A DNA stretch of 64,000 nucleotides from Acidobacteriota bacterium. GTDB taxonomy: Bacteria > Acidobacteriota > Thermoanaerobaculia > UBA5066 > Gp7-AA6. The notes under the pieces are model-generated. The model made no database searches, had not been told where the DNA came from, and saw only the letters and a list, made by a program, of their open reading frames with translations. Positions 54,323 through 63,503 of the stretch are shown one piece after another. The stretch is taken from assembly GCA_020199905.1 (NCBI GenBank), contig JAIVJS010000076.1, positions 18,789 through 82,788 on the forward strand, given 5' to 3'. Position numbers and translations under genes: made by a program. Position 1 is the first letter of the stretch; every line of letters begins with the position of its first letter.

Positions 54323-54964
54323 GTGCCGACCGTCCGCGTCACGGAGATCTTCCGGTCGCTCCAGGGCGAGTCTCTGCGTGCCGGCTTTCCCTGTGCCTTC
54401 GTCCGCTTGACCGGCTGCGCGCTGCGCTGCGTCTGGTGCGATTCGGCCTACGCGTTTTCGGGCGGAGAGGAGTTGGACGTCGACGAGGCGGCCCGGCGCG
54501 TGCTCGAGCTCGAGACCGAGCTCGTCGAGGTGACGGGCGGCGAGCCCCTCGAACAGGAGGGCGTCTACGCGTTGATGGACCGTCTGCTCGCGGCCGGCCG
54601 CACGGTTCTGCTCGAGACCGGAGGGCACGTTCCGATCGACCGCGTGGATCCCCGCGTGATCAAGATCGTCGATGTGAAGGCGCCGGGGAGCGGGATGCAG
54701 GCCGCCAACCTCCCCGAGAACCTGGAGCTCCTCGGCGAACGCGACGAGCTCAAGTTCGTCCTCGCCGACCGGCGCGATTTCGAGTGGGCCCTCGCGCTCG
54801 TCTCGGAAAAAGAGCTCGACCGCGCCCGCACCGTGACGTTCTCGCCGGCGTGGGAGGGCGTCGATCCCGCCGCCCTCGCCGGGTGGATACGGGACAGCGG
54901 CCGCAACGTGCGCCTCGGTCTCCAGCTCCACAAGATTCTGTGGGGAGATGTGCCGGGAAAATAA
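54323..54964 (+). CDS. queE: 7-carboxy-7-deazaguanine synthase
   Basis: Radical SAM enzyme that contracts 6-carboxy-tetrahydropterin to 7-carboxy-7-deazaguanine in queuosine and related pathways. In the 213-residue protein the cluster motif is CALRCVWC (Cys32, Cys36, Cys39), with FRSLQGESLRAG before it and EVTGGEPLEQ after it, matching known QueE proteins. The start is GTG, 12 bases after the cupredoxin stop. queC follows after a 54-base heptad spacer, so the two queuosine genes are probably co-transcribed, perhaps with copA. Confidence 0.93.
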   Translation: MPTVRVTEIFRSLQGESLRAGFPCAFVRLTGCALRCVWCDSAYAFSGGEELDVDEAARRVLELETELVEVTGGEPLEQEGVYALMDRLLAAGRTVLLETGGHVPIDRVDPRVIKIVDVKAPGSGMQAANLPENLELLGERDELKFVLADRRDFEWALALVSEKELDRARTVTFSPAWEGVDPAALAGWIRDSGRNVRLGLQLHKILWGDVPGK

Positions 54965-54965
54965 A

Positions 54966-55017
54966 GCCGTCCGCTGTCAGCTCTCGGCTGTCAGCCCCGG
55001 CCTGAGTACCGAGAACT
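54966..55017. repeat. Period-7 spacer repeat between queE and queC
   Basis: gctgtca, gctctcg, gctgtca, gccccgg and then gaactga-type units make up the entire spacer. Confidence 0.75.
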
Positions 55018-55018
55018 G

Positions 55019-55696
55019 ATGACTGACAATTCCATCGTTCTTCTCTCCGGCGGGCTCGACTCCGCCACGTGCCTCCTGATCGCTCGGGCGGAGGGGCTGG
55101 ACGTGTTCGCGCTCTCGTTCGACTACGGCCAGCGCCATGCCGTCGAGCTCGACCGGGCGCGCGCGCTCGCCGGCCGGTACGGCGCCCGCGAGCATCGCAT
55201 CGCGAAGCTCGACCTCCCCGTTCCGGCTGCCTCCGCGTTGACCGACGCCTCGCGGCGCGTCCCGAAGGACAGTCTCGGGGCCGAGGCGATTCCGGTGACG
55301 TACGTGCCGGCGCGCAACACGCTCTTCCTCTCGCACGCGCTCGCCTGGGCGGAGGCGATCGACGCGCGGCAGATCTTCATCGGCGCGAACGCCCTCGACT
55401 ATTCCGGGTATCCGGATTGCCGCCCGGAATTCCTGGCGGCCTTCGAGACGATGGCGAATCTCGGGACGCGCGCCGGCACGACCGGCGGCGGATTTCGAAT
55501 CCGCGCCCCACTGCTGGCGATGACGAAGAGAGAAATCGTGACGCGCGGAGCGGACCTCGGGCTCGACTTTTCCCTGACGTCGTCGTGCTACGACCCGGAT
55601 CCGGCCGGCCGACCCTGCGGCGGCTGCGACTCGTGCCTCCTCCGGGAAAAGGGTTTTCGAGAGGCCGGCCTGACCGATCCGAACCGCCCGCCCTGA
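55019..55696 (+). CDS. queC: 7-cyano-7-deazaguanine synthase
   Basis: Makes preQ0 from 7-carboxy-7-deazaguanine, ammonia and ATP. The 225-residue protein begins with the PP-loop [11 protein letters not shown] (Ser10-Ser15), then [11 protein letters not shown]. Four zinc cysteines lie near the C-terminus ([13 protein letters not shown]). The ATG at 55019 follows the heptad spacer with no ribosome-binding site. The QueD-like gene of the same pathway is 46 kb upstream. Confidence 0.95.
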   Translation: MTDNSIVLLSGGLDSATCLLIARAEGLDVFALSFDYGQRHAVELDRARALAGRYGAREHRIAKLDLPVPAASALTDASRRVPKDSLGAEAIPVTYVPARNTLFLSHALAWAEAIDARQIFIGANALDYSGYPDCRPEFLAAFETMANLGTRAGTTGGGFRIRAPLLAMTKREIVTRGADLGLDFSLTSSCYDPDPAGRPCGGCDSCLLREKGFREAGLTDPNRPP

Positions 55697-55776
55697 ACGC
55701 ATCTGGCTCCCGCAGCAGCACTTCGGCCGACCCTCATATCTAAGCCTGACGGACTCATATTTTTATACATGAATAC

Positions 55777-55805
55777 TTGACATTACGGTGCTCATCTTTT
55801 ATGCT
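55777..55805 (+). promoter_or_regulatory. clpB promoter, consensus -35/-10
   Basis: TTGACA at 55777-55782, exactly 17 bases, then TATGCT at 55800-55805. This is the only near-perfect housekeeping-type promoter I see. It lies in an unusually AT-rich island (about 55735-55805). No CIRCE operator is visible around it. The leader to the ATG at 55865 is about 50 bases. Confidence 0.7.
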
Positions 55806-55864
55806 GCGAATCCGCAGGCTCGGGTCGCCACGCCCGGCTCGGCCGCGCGGGGAAAAGAGACGCG

Positions 55865-58489
55865 ATGCGATTCGACCAGCTGACCATCAAGGCCCAGGAG
55901 GCCATCTCGGAGGCCCAGAGGGACGCTCGCGCCCGCGGGAACGCGGAGCTGACCGGCGAGCATCTCCTCTCAGCGCTCCTCGCGCAGAACGAGGGCGTCG
56001 TCGTCCCGATCCTCCAGAAGCTCGGCGTCGATGCCGCGTCCCTGGCGCGGGAAACGGCGGCCGCGGTGGACAGAAGACCGAAGGTGACGGGCGCCTCCGC
56101 CGACGCCGCGCCCTCCCGCGAGCTGACCCGGGTCTTCGACCGCGCGTTCGAGATCGCCCGGGAGTTCGGCGACGAGTACATCTCGACCGAGCACCTGCTC
56201 GTGGCCCTCTCGGAGTCCGACGCCGGCGATGCCGCGAGGATGCTCGGGAAGGCCGGCGCCCGGAAGGACGCGATTCTCCGCGCGCTCAAGGAGGTCCGCG
56301 GCTCCGCGCGGATCACGGATCCCAATCCCGAAGAGAAGTACCAGGCGCTGAAGCGATACACGCGCGACCTCACCGATCTCGCGCGGCGCGGGAAGATCGA
56401 TCCCGTCATCGGACGCGACGAGGAGATTCGCCGCGTGGTGCAGGTCCTGTCGCGCCGGACGAAGAACAATCCCGTCCTCATCGGGGAGCCCGGAGTCGGA
56501 AAGACCGCCATCGTCGAGGGCCTCGCCCGGCGGATTCACATGGGGGACGTCCCCGAGGGACTGAAGAACAAGCGCGTCGTGTCCCTCGATCTCGGTTCGA
56601 TGATTGCCGGCGCCAAGTACCGCGGAGAGTTCGAGGACCGCCTGAAGGCGGTGCTCAAGGAGATCGAAGAGGCGCAGGGCACGATCATCCTCTTCATCGA
56701 CGAGCTCCACACGCTCGTCGGCGCCGGCGCGGCCGAAGGCTCGATGGACGCGTCGAACATGTTGAAGCCGGCACTTGCTCGTGGCGAGCTGCGGGCCATC
56801 GGCGCGACGACGTTGAATGAGTATCAGAAGTACATCGAGAAGGACGCGGCGCTCGAGCGGCGCTTCCAGCCGGTCTACGTCGAAGAGCCCACGGTCGAGG
56901 ACACGATCTCGATTCTGCGGGGACTCCAGGAGCGTTACGAAGTGCATCACGGCGTCCGGATCACCGACGCGGCGCTCGTGGCCGCCGCCCGCCTCTCGCA
57001 CCGTTACATCAGCGACCGGTTTCTGCCCGACAAGGCAATCGACCTGATCGACGAGGCGGCGGCGCGCCTGCGGACCGAGATCGATTCGCTCCCGACGGAG
57101 ATCGACCAGGTCGAGCGGCGCATCGTGTCTCTCGAGATCGAAAAGCGCGCCCTGACCAAGGAAAAGACGAAAGAGGCGGAGGAACGGCTCGAGGCCATCG
57201 AGCGGGATCTGGCGGAACAGAGGGAGACCTCCACGCGGTTGCGCGCCCGGTGGTCCGCCGAAAAAGAGGCCATCCAGAAGATCCGGGAGACCAAGGAGTC
57301 GATCGAGCAGACGCGGCAGGAAGCGCTCGAGGCGGAGCGAGAAGGCAACCTTCAGAAGGCCGCCGAGCTCTCCTACGGCCGGCTCCCCCAGCTCGAGCGG
57401 GAGCTCGCCGCACAGAACGCGCGGCTCGCCGAGCTTCAGCAGGGCGAGCCGATGCTTCAGGAAGAAGTGGACGAGGAGGACATCGCCGAGATCGTGTCCC
57501 GCTGGACCGGAGTTCCCGTGTCGAAGATGCTGGAACGGGAGACCGCGAAGCTTCTCGACATGGAAAACCGGATCGGCCAGCGGGTGATCGGGCAGCGCGA
57601 GGCCGTGACGGCCGTCTCCGACGCGGTGCGCCGCTCCCGCGCGGGCCTCTCCGACCCGCGCCGCCCCATCGGGTCTTTCATCTTCGTCGGCCCGACGGGC
57701 GTCGGAAAGACGGAGCTGGCGCGCGCGCTCGCCGAGTTCCTCTTCGACGACGAGCACGCGATGGTGCGGCTCGACATGTCCGAGTACATGGAGAAGCATT
57801 CAGTGGCCCGGATGATCGGCGCGCCGCCGGGATACGTCGGATACGAGGAGGGCGGCAGGCTGACGGAGGCGATCCGGCGCCGGCCCTACTCCGTCGTCCT
57901 TTTCGACGAGATCGAAAAAGCGCATCCGGACGTCTTCAACGTGCTGCTGCAGGTCCTGGACGACGGCCGCCTCACCGACGGGAAGGGCCGCGTCGTCTCG
58001 TTCAAGAACACCGTGATCATCATGACGTCCAACCTCGGCTCGCAGTGGATCGCCGAAGCGTCCGCGATGGCCGAGGCGGACGTGAACGCGAAGGTGGAGG
58101 AAGAGCTTCGCCGGCACTTCCGGCCGGAATTCCTGAACCGCATCGACGACGTGATCGTGTTTCACCGCCTGACGCGCGAGGAGATCGAACAGATCGTGGA
58201 GGTGCAGCTCCAGTCGCTCGCCCGCACCGTGGCGGACCGGGGCATGCGGCTGACGTGGACCCCCGAGGCCCGGCGCCTTCTCGCCGGCCGCGGGTACGAC
58301 CCGACCTTCGGCGCGCGTCCGTTGAAGCGAATGATCCAGAAGGACGTGTCTGACGCCCTGGCTCGTCAGATCCTGACCGGCGCTCTCGCCCCGGGAGACA
58401 CCGCGGAGGTCGACGTCTCCGTGGACCGCGAGCGCCTTGAGATCGTCCGGAAATCGGAATCGGAGAAGTTGCAGACCGGGGCCGCGTGA
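55865..58489 (+). CDS. clpB: ClpB disaggregase
   Basis: Hsp100 ATPase that pulls proteins out of aggregates with DnaK. The 874 residues contain the N-terminal ClpN repeats, the first ATPase (GEPGVGKTA near 207), the long coiled-coil M domain (about 400-530, many Glu/Arg/Leu) and the second ATPase (GPTGVGKTE near 609). Two arginine-finger regions and the C-terminal D2-small domain follow. All motifs are present and the length is standard. Followed after 41 bases by an Hsp20 gene, it forms a stress unit with its own consensus promoter. Confidence 0.96.
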   Translation: MRFDQLTIKAQEAISEAQRDARARGNAELTGEHLLSALLAQNEGVVVPILQKLGVDAASLARETAAAVDRRPKVTGASADAAPSRELTRVFDRAFEIAREFGDEYISTEHLLVALSESDAGDAARMLGKAGARKDAILRALKEVRGSARITDPNPEEKYQALKRYTRDLTDLARRGKIDPVIGRDEEIRRVVQVLSRRTKNNPVLIGEPGVGKTAIVEGLARRIHMGDVPEGLKNKRVVSLDLGSMIAGAKYRGEFEDRLKAVLKEIEEAQGTIILFIDELHTLVGAGAAEGSMDASNMLKPALARGELRAIGATTLNEYQKYIEKDAALERRFQPVYVEEPTVEDTISILRGLQERYEVHHGVRITDAALVAAARLSHRYISDRFLPDKAIDLIDEAAARLRTEIDSLPTEIDQVERRIVSLEIEKRALTKEKTKEAEERLEAIERDLAEQRETSTRLRARWSAEKEAIQKIRETKESIEQTRQEALEAEREGNLQKAAELSYGRLPQLERELAAQNARLAELQQGEPMLQEEVDEEDIAEIVSRWTGVPVSKMLERETAKLLDMENRIGQRVIGQREAVTAVSDAVRRSRAGLSDPRRPIGSFIFVGPTGVGKTELARALAEFLFDDEHAMVRLDMSEYMEKHSVARMIGAPPGYVGYEEGGRLTEAIRRRPYSVVLFDEIEKAHPDVFNVLLQVLDDGRLTDGKGRVVSFKNTVIIMTSNLGSQWIAEASAMAEADVNAKVEEELRRHFRPEFLNRIDDVIVFHRLTREEIEQIVEVQLQSLARTVADRGMRLTWTPEARRLLAGRGYDPTFGARPLKRMIQKDVSDALARQILTGALAPGDTAEVDVSVDRERLEIVRKSESEKLQTGAA

Positions 58490-58530
58490 GCCCCGAAAAA
58501 ATCAACCGAAGTCAAAGGAGGACCCAAACG

Positions 58531-59022
58531 ATGAACTACTTGAGCTTCGACCCGTATCGCGAATTCAACGCCCTCCAGGAGCGCCTGAACCGCGCTCTCG
58601 GCGCGGGCGGCCGCCGGGAACGCGACGAGGAGATGAGCCTCGGCGCCTGGATTCCGCCCGTCGACATCGAAGAGGACAAGGAAAAGCTGCTTCTCACGGC
58701 GGAGCTTCCGGGATTCAAGGAAGATCAGATCCAGATCCAGATGGAGGGCGGCGTTCTCACCCTCCGCGGCGAGCGCAAGTTCGAAGAAGAGCGCAAGAAC
58801 GGCAAGAATTTCCACCGGGTCGAGCGCGCATACGGCCAGTTCGTCCGGTCGTTCACGCTTCCGAACAACGTCGACCGGGAAAACGTGCAGGCACACTTTT
58901 CCGACGGCCTCCTGCGGATCGAGATGCCCAAGCGGGAGGAAGCGAAGCCCCGCCAGATCCGCATCTCCGGGGGGGAAGGACAGAAGAGGCAGAACGAGCC
59001 CATCGACGTCAAGAGAGGTTAG
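58531..59022 (+). CDS. Small heat-shock protein (Hsp20/alpha-crystallin)
   Basis: A holdase chaperone of 163 residues with an N-terminal arm and an alpha-crystallin domain (about 45-140) containing LLTAELPGF, GVLTLRGER and GLLRIEMPKR. The C-terminal tail lacks a clear IxI motif but has IRISGG. AAAGGAGG lies nine bases before the ATG (58514-58521), a strong site that decides the start. It lies 41 bases behind clpB and is followed by an intrinsic terminator, so the two genes form one heat-shock transcript. Confidence 0.94.
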   Translation: MNYLSFDPYREFNALQERLNRALGAGGRRERDEEMSLGAWIPPVDIEEDKEKLLLTAELPGFKEDQIQIQMEGGVLTLRGERKFEEERKNGKNFHRVERAYGQFVRSFTLPNNVDRENVQAHFSDGLLRIEMPKREEAKPRQIRISGGEGQKRQNEPIDVKRG

Positions 59023-59057
59023 CGTCCAGCGTCAGGCTTTGAGCGCTTTTTTCCATG

Positions 59058-59084
59058 AGCCCCGCTCCGGCGGGGCTTTTCTTT
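59058..59084 (+). terminator. Intrinsic terminator after hsp20
   Basis: Arms AGCCCCGC (59058-59065) and GCGGGGCT (59070-59077) with a TCCG loop, followed by the T-rich TTTTCTTT (59077-59084). It is a textbook rho-independent terminator. Confidence 0.9.
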
Positions 59085-59096
59085 GCTGCTCGCCAG

Positions 59097-59133
59097 GACA
59101 ACCCGACAACGGATAACTGAAAACTGACAACCG
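59097..59133. repeat. Period-7 spacer repeat before degP
   Basis: gacaacc, cgacaac, ggataac, tgaaaac, tgacaac: five steps of seven reaching the ATG of degP. Confidence 0.75.
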
Positions 59134-60510
59134 ATGACTCAAGTCGCTCGGAATTCCGCGTCGCCCTCCTCCGTTTCGGGTCCCGTGAGACGAGCCGTCG
59201 GGACGTGTGTCGCGCTGGCGCTGCTTCTTTCCGCCGCCGCGCCTGCCGTTCCCCTCCCCTCCCGGCGCAGCGAGATCGTGGAGGTCGTCGACAGGGTGTC
59301 CCCGGCCGTCGTCAACATCGCGGCCGAGCAGCTCGTCAGCCGGCGCACCGGCTCCTGGGACGACTTCTTCTTCGGTCTGGACCCCCGTCCCCGCCGTGAG
59401 ACCGCGCAGTCGCTCGGGTCCGGCGCGATCATCGACCCGAAGGGGATCATCCTGACGAACGACCACGTGATCTCCGGCGCCTCGCGGATTCTCGCGACGA
59501 CGAAATCGGGCGTCGAGCTGGAATGCGAGGTCGTCGGCTCGGACGCGGACAACGACCTCGCCGTCCTCCGCGTGAAGAAGCCCGGAGCGCCGCTCCCCAC
59601 GCTGAAGCTCGGCACCTCCTCCGACATCCTGATCGGCGAAACGATCGTCGCCATCGGGAACCCGTTCGGCTTCTCGAACACGGTGACCGCGGGCGTCGTG
59701 TCCGCGATGGGCCGCACCGTGCGAGGCAACGAGAACCAGCGCGTCTACACCGACTTCATCCAGATCGACGCGCCCATCAATCCCGGCAACTCGGGCGGCC
59801 CGGTCGTGAACATCCAGGGCGAGATGATCGGCATCGCCACGGCGATCATCGGGGGAGCGCAGGGCATCGGCTTCGCCATTCCTGTCGATCGCGCGCGTCG
59901 CATCGTCGCGGACCTGCGCCAGTACGGCTCGGTGCGAGCCGTGTGGATCGGGGCGCACGGCCGCACGCTGACGGCGGGTGAGGACGGCGGCGGCAACCGC
60001 GGGGGACCGCGGCGTCCGCGCGGGTTCCGGATCCGGTCGGTGGAACCCGGCTCGCCGGCCGAGCGCGCCGGCGTCAAGCCGGGGGATACCGTGATCTCGA
60101 TCGACGGGTCGCAGATCGACTCCCAGGAGGCGTTCGAGACGGCCCTGTCGACGCGGGGACCCGGCAAGCCGATGAAGCTGGTCGTGAAGAACGGGACCGC
60201 GGAACGGGCGCTGACCGTCGCGGGAGAACCGCCGCCCGGCGACTACGGTATCCGGCGCCTGCGGGCGGATCTCGGAATGGCGGTGCGGGCGGGCGGCACG
60301 GGGCTGCGCATCTCGATCGTCGATCCGCGCGGCGCCGCGGCGAGGGCGGGCCTCGAGAACGGAGACGTGCTGATCGGTTTGAACGGAACGGAAGTTCGCG
60401 ATCCCGAGGATGTCAACCGCATCTTCGCGCGCGACCACAACCGCAGCACGCTCGTCATGGAAGTCGCCCGCGGCCGCTTCAGCTACACGCTGACCTTTCC
60501 GCTGGCGTGA
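59134..60510 (+). CDS. degP: DegP/HtrA-like periplasmic serine protease
   Basis: Protease/chaperone for misfolded envelope proteins. The 458-residue protein has an N-terminal hydrophobic signal (about 18-38). The trypsin-like domain carries His111 (TNDHV), Asp141 (DADNDLAVL) and Ser220 (NPGNSGGP), the catalytic triad. Two PDZ domains follow (around SPAERAGVKPGDTVISI and AAARAGLENGDVLIGL). It could equally be called HtrA/DegQ. It is next to the clpB-hsp20 unit but after a terminator, and its start lies in a heptad spacer without a ribosome-binding site. Confidence 0.93.
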   Translation: MTQVARNSASPSSVSGPVRRAVGTCVALALLLSAAAPAVPLPSRRSEIVEVVDRVSPAVVNIAAEQLVSRRTGSWDDFFFGLDPRPRRETAQSLGSGAIIDPKGIILTNDHVISGASRILATTKSGVELECEVVGSDADNDLAVLRVKKPGAPLPTLKLGTSSDILIGETIVAIGNPFGFSNTVTAGVVSAMGRTVRGNENQRVYTDFIQIDAPINPGNSGGPVVNIQGEMIGIATAIIGGAQGIGFAIPVDRARRIVADLRQYGSVRAVWIGAHGRTLTAGEDGGGNRGGPRRPRGFRIRSVEPGSPAERAGVKPGDTVISIDGSQIDSQEAFETALSTRGPGKPMKLVVKNGTAERALTVAGEPPPGDYGIRRLRADLGMAVRAGGTGLRISIVDPRGAAARAGLENGDVLIGLNGTEVRDPEDVNRIFARDHNRSTLVMEVARGRFSYTLTFPLA

Positions 60511-60514
60511 CCGG

Positions 60515-60668
60515 GCGGCAATCGGGAATCGGGAATCGAACGAGAGCAAACCACGCCGGACGTCAGAACGTTCTTCCCTGAAACGCTTTCTCCTTCCCCG
60601 TGCTCGGAGGGCCTGAGCCGAATCAACGTCCGGATTCTTTCGATTCCCGTTTCCCGTCTCCCGATCGA
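60515..60668. repeat. Facing pair of period-7 repeats (gggaatc / attcccg)
   Basis: ggcaatc, gggaatc, gggaatc at 60515-60540 and, about 100 bases later, attcccg, tttcccg, tctcccg (60643-60668). The two arrays are reverse-complementary, so they could close a large stem-loop between the degP and DMT genes. Confidence 0.8.
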
Positions 60669-60716
60669 GTTGACCGCGGTGTACCGCGGCCGTCTCGCTC
60701 CCGTTGGTCGCTCGGC

Positions 60717-61646
60717 TCACCGGCCCCGGGTTCCTCCCACCCGCAGCTCCGAAACGATGATCCCGGCCAGCACCAGCGCGCCTCCGGCGATTCCCCGGCC
60801 TCCCAGGCGGTCGTGGAGAAGCCAGGCCCCGAAGATCGCCGCGACCACCGGCTCCAGGGCGAAGATGATCGCGGCGTGCGTGGCGGACATGGCGCGCTGC
60901 GCCCACGTCTGCGAGAAAAACGTCCCGACGGTGCCGAGCGAGCCGAGATACAGCACGCTCCAGAGGAACGTCCCCTCCCACACCACGGGACGCGATTCCG
61001 CGGCGGCCTCCGGGAGACCGGAAAGCGCCGGCGCGCGAAGGATCAGCGACGCGACGCCCGCCATGACGACGACCGTCGCCAGCTGAACTCCCGTGAGCCA
61101 GACGGCATCCTGCCGCCCCGATCTCTCCGAGAGCTCGACGATGTAGAACGCGAAGACGATCCCGCAGCCGAAGACGAGGACGTCACCGCGCCCGACGGGC
61201 CCTCCCTCGGCAGGAAAGGTCAGGAGGAGAAATCCGGCCGCCGCGAGGGCGAAACCGGCGGCGTTCTCGAGCGACGGAATCTTCCGGCTGCGCAGGTAGG
61301 CGGCGAACGGCGTCAGCACGACCGAGAGCCCCGTCAGGAACCCCGCCTTCGAAGCCGTCGTCCGCGGAATCCCGAGCACCTGGAGGCCCATTCCCGCGGC
61401 GAGGAGAAGCCCCACGACGAGGCCGTCGCGCCAGAGCCCGGGGGACCGCCGGCGGAAAAAGAGGACGGGCGCGAGGATCGCGAGCGCGATCAGGAAACGC
61501 CAGAAGAGAAACTGCAGCGGCGGCGACGCCTCGAACGCGTTCTTCACGACGACGAACGACGAGCCCCAGACGATCGTGACTCCGATCAGCACCGCGTCCG
61601 CGCGCAGAGCTCCCGGCGCCCGGGTTGCGGCTTCTCTTGGGGGCAT
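60717..61646 (-). CDS. DMT-family (EamA) permease
   Basis: A 309-residue carrier of the drug/metabolite transporter superfamily with ten predicted helices arranged as two EamA repeats. The first repeat contains GVTIVWGSSFVVVKNA, the second FSQTWAQRAMSATHAAIIFALEPV, a typical pattern. Substrates of this group range from amino acids to nucleotides, and none can be assigned. It faces the gltX-like gene across a 128-base spacer. Confidence 0.87.
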   Translation of the reverse strand: MPPREAATRAPGALRADAVLIGVTIVWGSSFVVVKNAFEASPPLQFLFWRFLIALAILAPVLFFRRRSPGLWRDGLVVGLLLAAGMGLQVLGIPRTTASKAGFLTGLSVVLTPFAAYLRSRKIPSLENAAGFALAAAGFLLLTFPAEGGPVGRGDVLVFGCGIVFAFYIVELSERSGRQDAVWLTGVQLATVVVMAGVASLILRAPALSGLPEAAAESRPVVWEGTFLWSVLYLGSLGTVGTFFSQTWAQRAMSATHAAIIFALEPVVAAIFGAWLLHDRLGGRGIAGGALVLAGIIVSELRVGGTRGR

Positions 61647-61671
61647 GGCGCGACAGGCTAGCAGTTTCGCC

Positions 61672-61740
61672 CGGCGCCTCTCGCTCTTCGCCTTTCGCCT
61701 CCTCTGCCCTTCGCCGTTCGCCTTCTCGCCCGGCGCCCCA
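61672..61740. repeat. Degenerate repeat spacer (ttcgcct words)
   Basis: ttcgcct-type 7-base words repeat through the spacer between the DMT transporter and gltX. The same words in reverse complement occur at 45733-45787. Confidence 0.5.
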
Positions 61741-61761
61741 CGCCCTCCCCCGGCACCCTGC

Positions 61762-61767
61762 TAGCAT
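61762..61767 (+). promoter_or_regulatory. -10 box before gltX (probable leaderless start)
   Basis: TAGCAT ends seven bases before the TTG at 61775. An identical TGCTAGCAT occurs at 8214-8222. Confidence 0.5.
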
Positions 61768-61774
61768 CGGCGGC

Positions 61775-62993
61775 TTGCACGACGCGAGTCCTCGACCGCG
61801 GGTCCGCTTCGCCCCCTCACCGACCGGATCGCTCCACGTCGGCGGCGCGCGCACGGCCCTCTACAACCTGCTCTTCGCCCGCCGGGAGAAGGGCACGTTC
61901 CTCCTGCGGATCGAGGATACGGACGTCGAGCGCTCGCGGGAGGAGCTCTCCGGGCAGATCCTCTCCGCCATGGAGTGGCTGGGCCTCGACTACGACGAGG
62001 GGCCTTTCTACCAGTCATCGCGGATGGAGCTGTACCGCGCCGCGGTCGAGCGGCTGCTCGCGCAGGGGCACGCGTATCGCGCCTTCGAGACCGCCGATGA
62101 GCTCGACGCGGAGCGGAAGAAGGCGGACGCCGCGGGGCGCGCCTACCGGTACTCGGGCGCGGGCCGCGACCTCGCCCCGGACGAGAGCGACCGGCGCGCG
62201 CGTGCGGGCGAGCGGCACGTCGTGCGCCTCAAGATGCCGGCCGAGACGATCGTCGTCGAGGACATGGTCCGGGGACCGGTCGAGTTTCCTTCCGAGGCCC
62301 TGGACGATTTCGTGCTCGTCCGCTCCGACGGCCATCCGCTCTACCATTTCTGCGTCTGCGTCGACGACGCCGAGATGCGCATCACGCACGTCCTGCGCGG
62401 GGACGATCACCTGGCGAACACGCCGAAGCACGTCGCCCTCTTCGCCGCCCTCGGCGTTCCCGTCCCGGCGTTCGCCCACCTCGGAATGATCCTCGGCACG
62501 GACCGGAAGAAGCTCTCGAAGCGCCATGGCGCGGCCGCCGTCGAGGACGCCCCCGGCGCCGGATGTGGCGCTCGCCGCGATCGAGTTGCATCGGACGCGC
62601 GCCCGCACGACGATCGAGATGGCCCGGGCGCTGGCGAGCTACGCGGCCGACCCCGCCGGGTACGAGCCCGAGGGGATAAAGAAGCAGGTGAAGCCGGAGA
62701 CCGCGGAGCAGGTGGGAAAGCTCATCGAGAGGCTCGCCGCCGTCTCGGACTGGACGCCGCTGCCTCTCGAAGCGGCGCTGCGCGCGAGCGCCGAGGAGCA
62801 GGGGATCTCCGCCGGCAGGTTGATCCACCCGACCCGCCTGGGGCTCACGGGGGTGACGGTCGGGGCTCCCCTCTTCGACGTGGTCGCGCTTCTGGGAAAG
62901 GAGACGGCCCTCCGCCGCCTGCGAACTTTTCTGGAGCGAATCGACCGGCCGGTCCCTGGGGATTCAGGATCAGAACTGAGAACTGAGAACTGA
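61775..62993 (+). pseudogene. gltX: Glutamyl-tRNA synthetase with internal deletion and frameshift
   Basis: The first part is a normal GluRS: RFAPSPTGSLHVGGARTAL (HIGH-like motif), LRIEDTD, HVLRGDDHL and the KLSKRHGA motif near 62517. After about 62553 the frame is lost. The C-terminal anticodon-binding domain reappears in another frame from about 62562 (IELHRTRARTTIEMARA, then KLIERLAAVSDW and HPTRLGLTG). About 85-90 residues of the middle (the segment following KLSKR) are missing, so the coding region is near 402 residues instead of 470-490. GluRS is essential, so either another copy exists, or the deletion is an assembly error. The TTG start at 61775 fits the family. Confidence 0.8.
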
Positions 62994-62999
62994 GAACTG
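62972..62999. repeat. Period-7 repeat, agaactg x4
   Basis: Four exact agaactg units in a row. The last bases of the gltX C-terminal frame and its stop codon lie inside the array. Confidence 0.9.
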
Positions 63000-63000
63000 A

Positions 63001-63339
63001 CTACTCCTCGAGCCGGTACTCCTCGCGCAGGTGGTGGAGCTCCTTCAGCGCGCCGCGGAGCACCGTGATCACCCGCGACACCTCGCGGCCGTAGAACTTC
63101 ATCTCCGCATCGCAGTCCGTCAGGCCGTAGATCGCCTCGTCCTTCTCGAGCCGGTCCTTCTCGAAGGCGAGACGCTCGATCAGCTCGTCGAGCTCCGAGC
63201 GCAGGACGAAAGCAACGTCGCGAACGCCGAGGAAGCGGCTGCACTGCGGGCAGTGGACTTCCTGGCTCGCCTCCTCGGGAACGGCGTCGATCACGAACTG
63301 CCGCTCGCAGCGCGGGCACTCGAAGACTTCCGGAATCAT
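63001..63339 (-). CDS. Zinc-ribbon protein of unknown function
   Basis: A 112-residue protein with an N-terminal zinc ribbon (FECPRCERQ and VHCPQCSRF), followed by a long charged helical part (LDELIERLAFEKDRLEKDE) likely to form a coiled coil. No family name can be given; similar small proteins are found beside many bacterial genes. I choose the ATG at 63339 because it precedes the ribbon by a few residues; the open frame continues upstream without conserved sequence. It is on the opposite strand to its neighbours. Confidence 0.65.
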   Translation of the reverse strand: MIPEVFECPRCERQFVIDAVPEEASQEVHCPQCSRFLGVRDVAFVLRSELDELIERLAFEKDRLEKDEAIYGLTDCDAEMKFYGREVSRVITVLRGALKELHHLREEYRLEE

Positions 63340-63492
63340 GACGGCCCAAGTGTACGCGCCGGGGCGCCGGGATTCGATGCCCCTTTTTTGGGACGTGGCG
63401 TTCGGAAAATCGGACGCCACCGAACGCCCGCGCGTGCGATTCCATGCCATCGGAGCGCGCGCCGGGGAGTCTCAGCCGCCTGCCGATGCGGT

Positions 63493-63498
63493 TAGGAT
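63493..63498 (+). promoter_or_regulatory. -10 box before the last gene (probable leaderless start)
   Basis: TAGGAT ends five bases before the ATG at 63504, with no ribosome-binding site. Confidence 0.45.
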
Positions 63499-63503
63499 TC
63501 GCC

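Noticed and set aside
7819..55696. A single queuosine operon
   Set aside because: The QueD-like gene is about 46 kb from queE and queC, with many unrelated genes between.
55735..55864. CIRCE or other heat-shock operator before clpB
   Set aside because: No TTAGCACTC-type inverted repeat is present; only a consensus housekeeping promoter is visible.
55970..57799. Antisense open frame of 609 codons over clpB
   Set aside because: It mirrors clpB codon periodicity and shows no domain.
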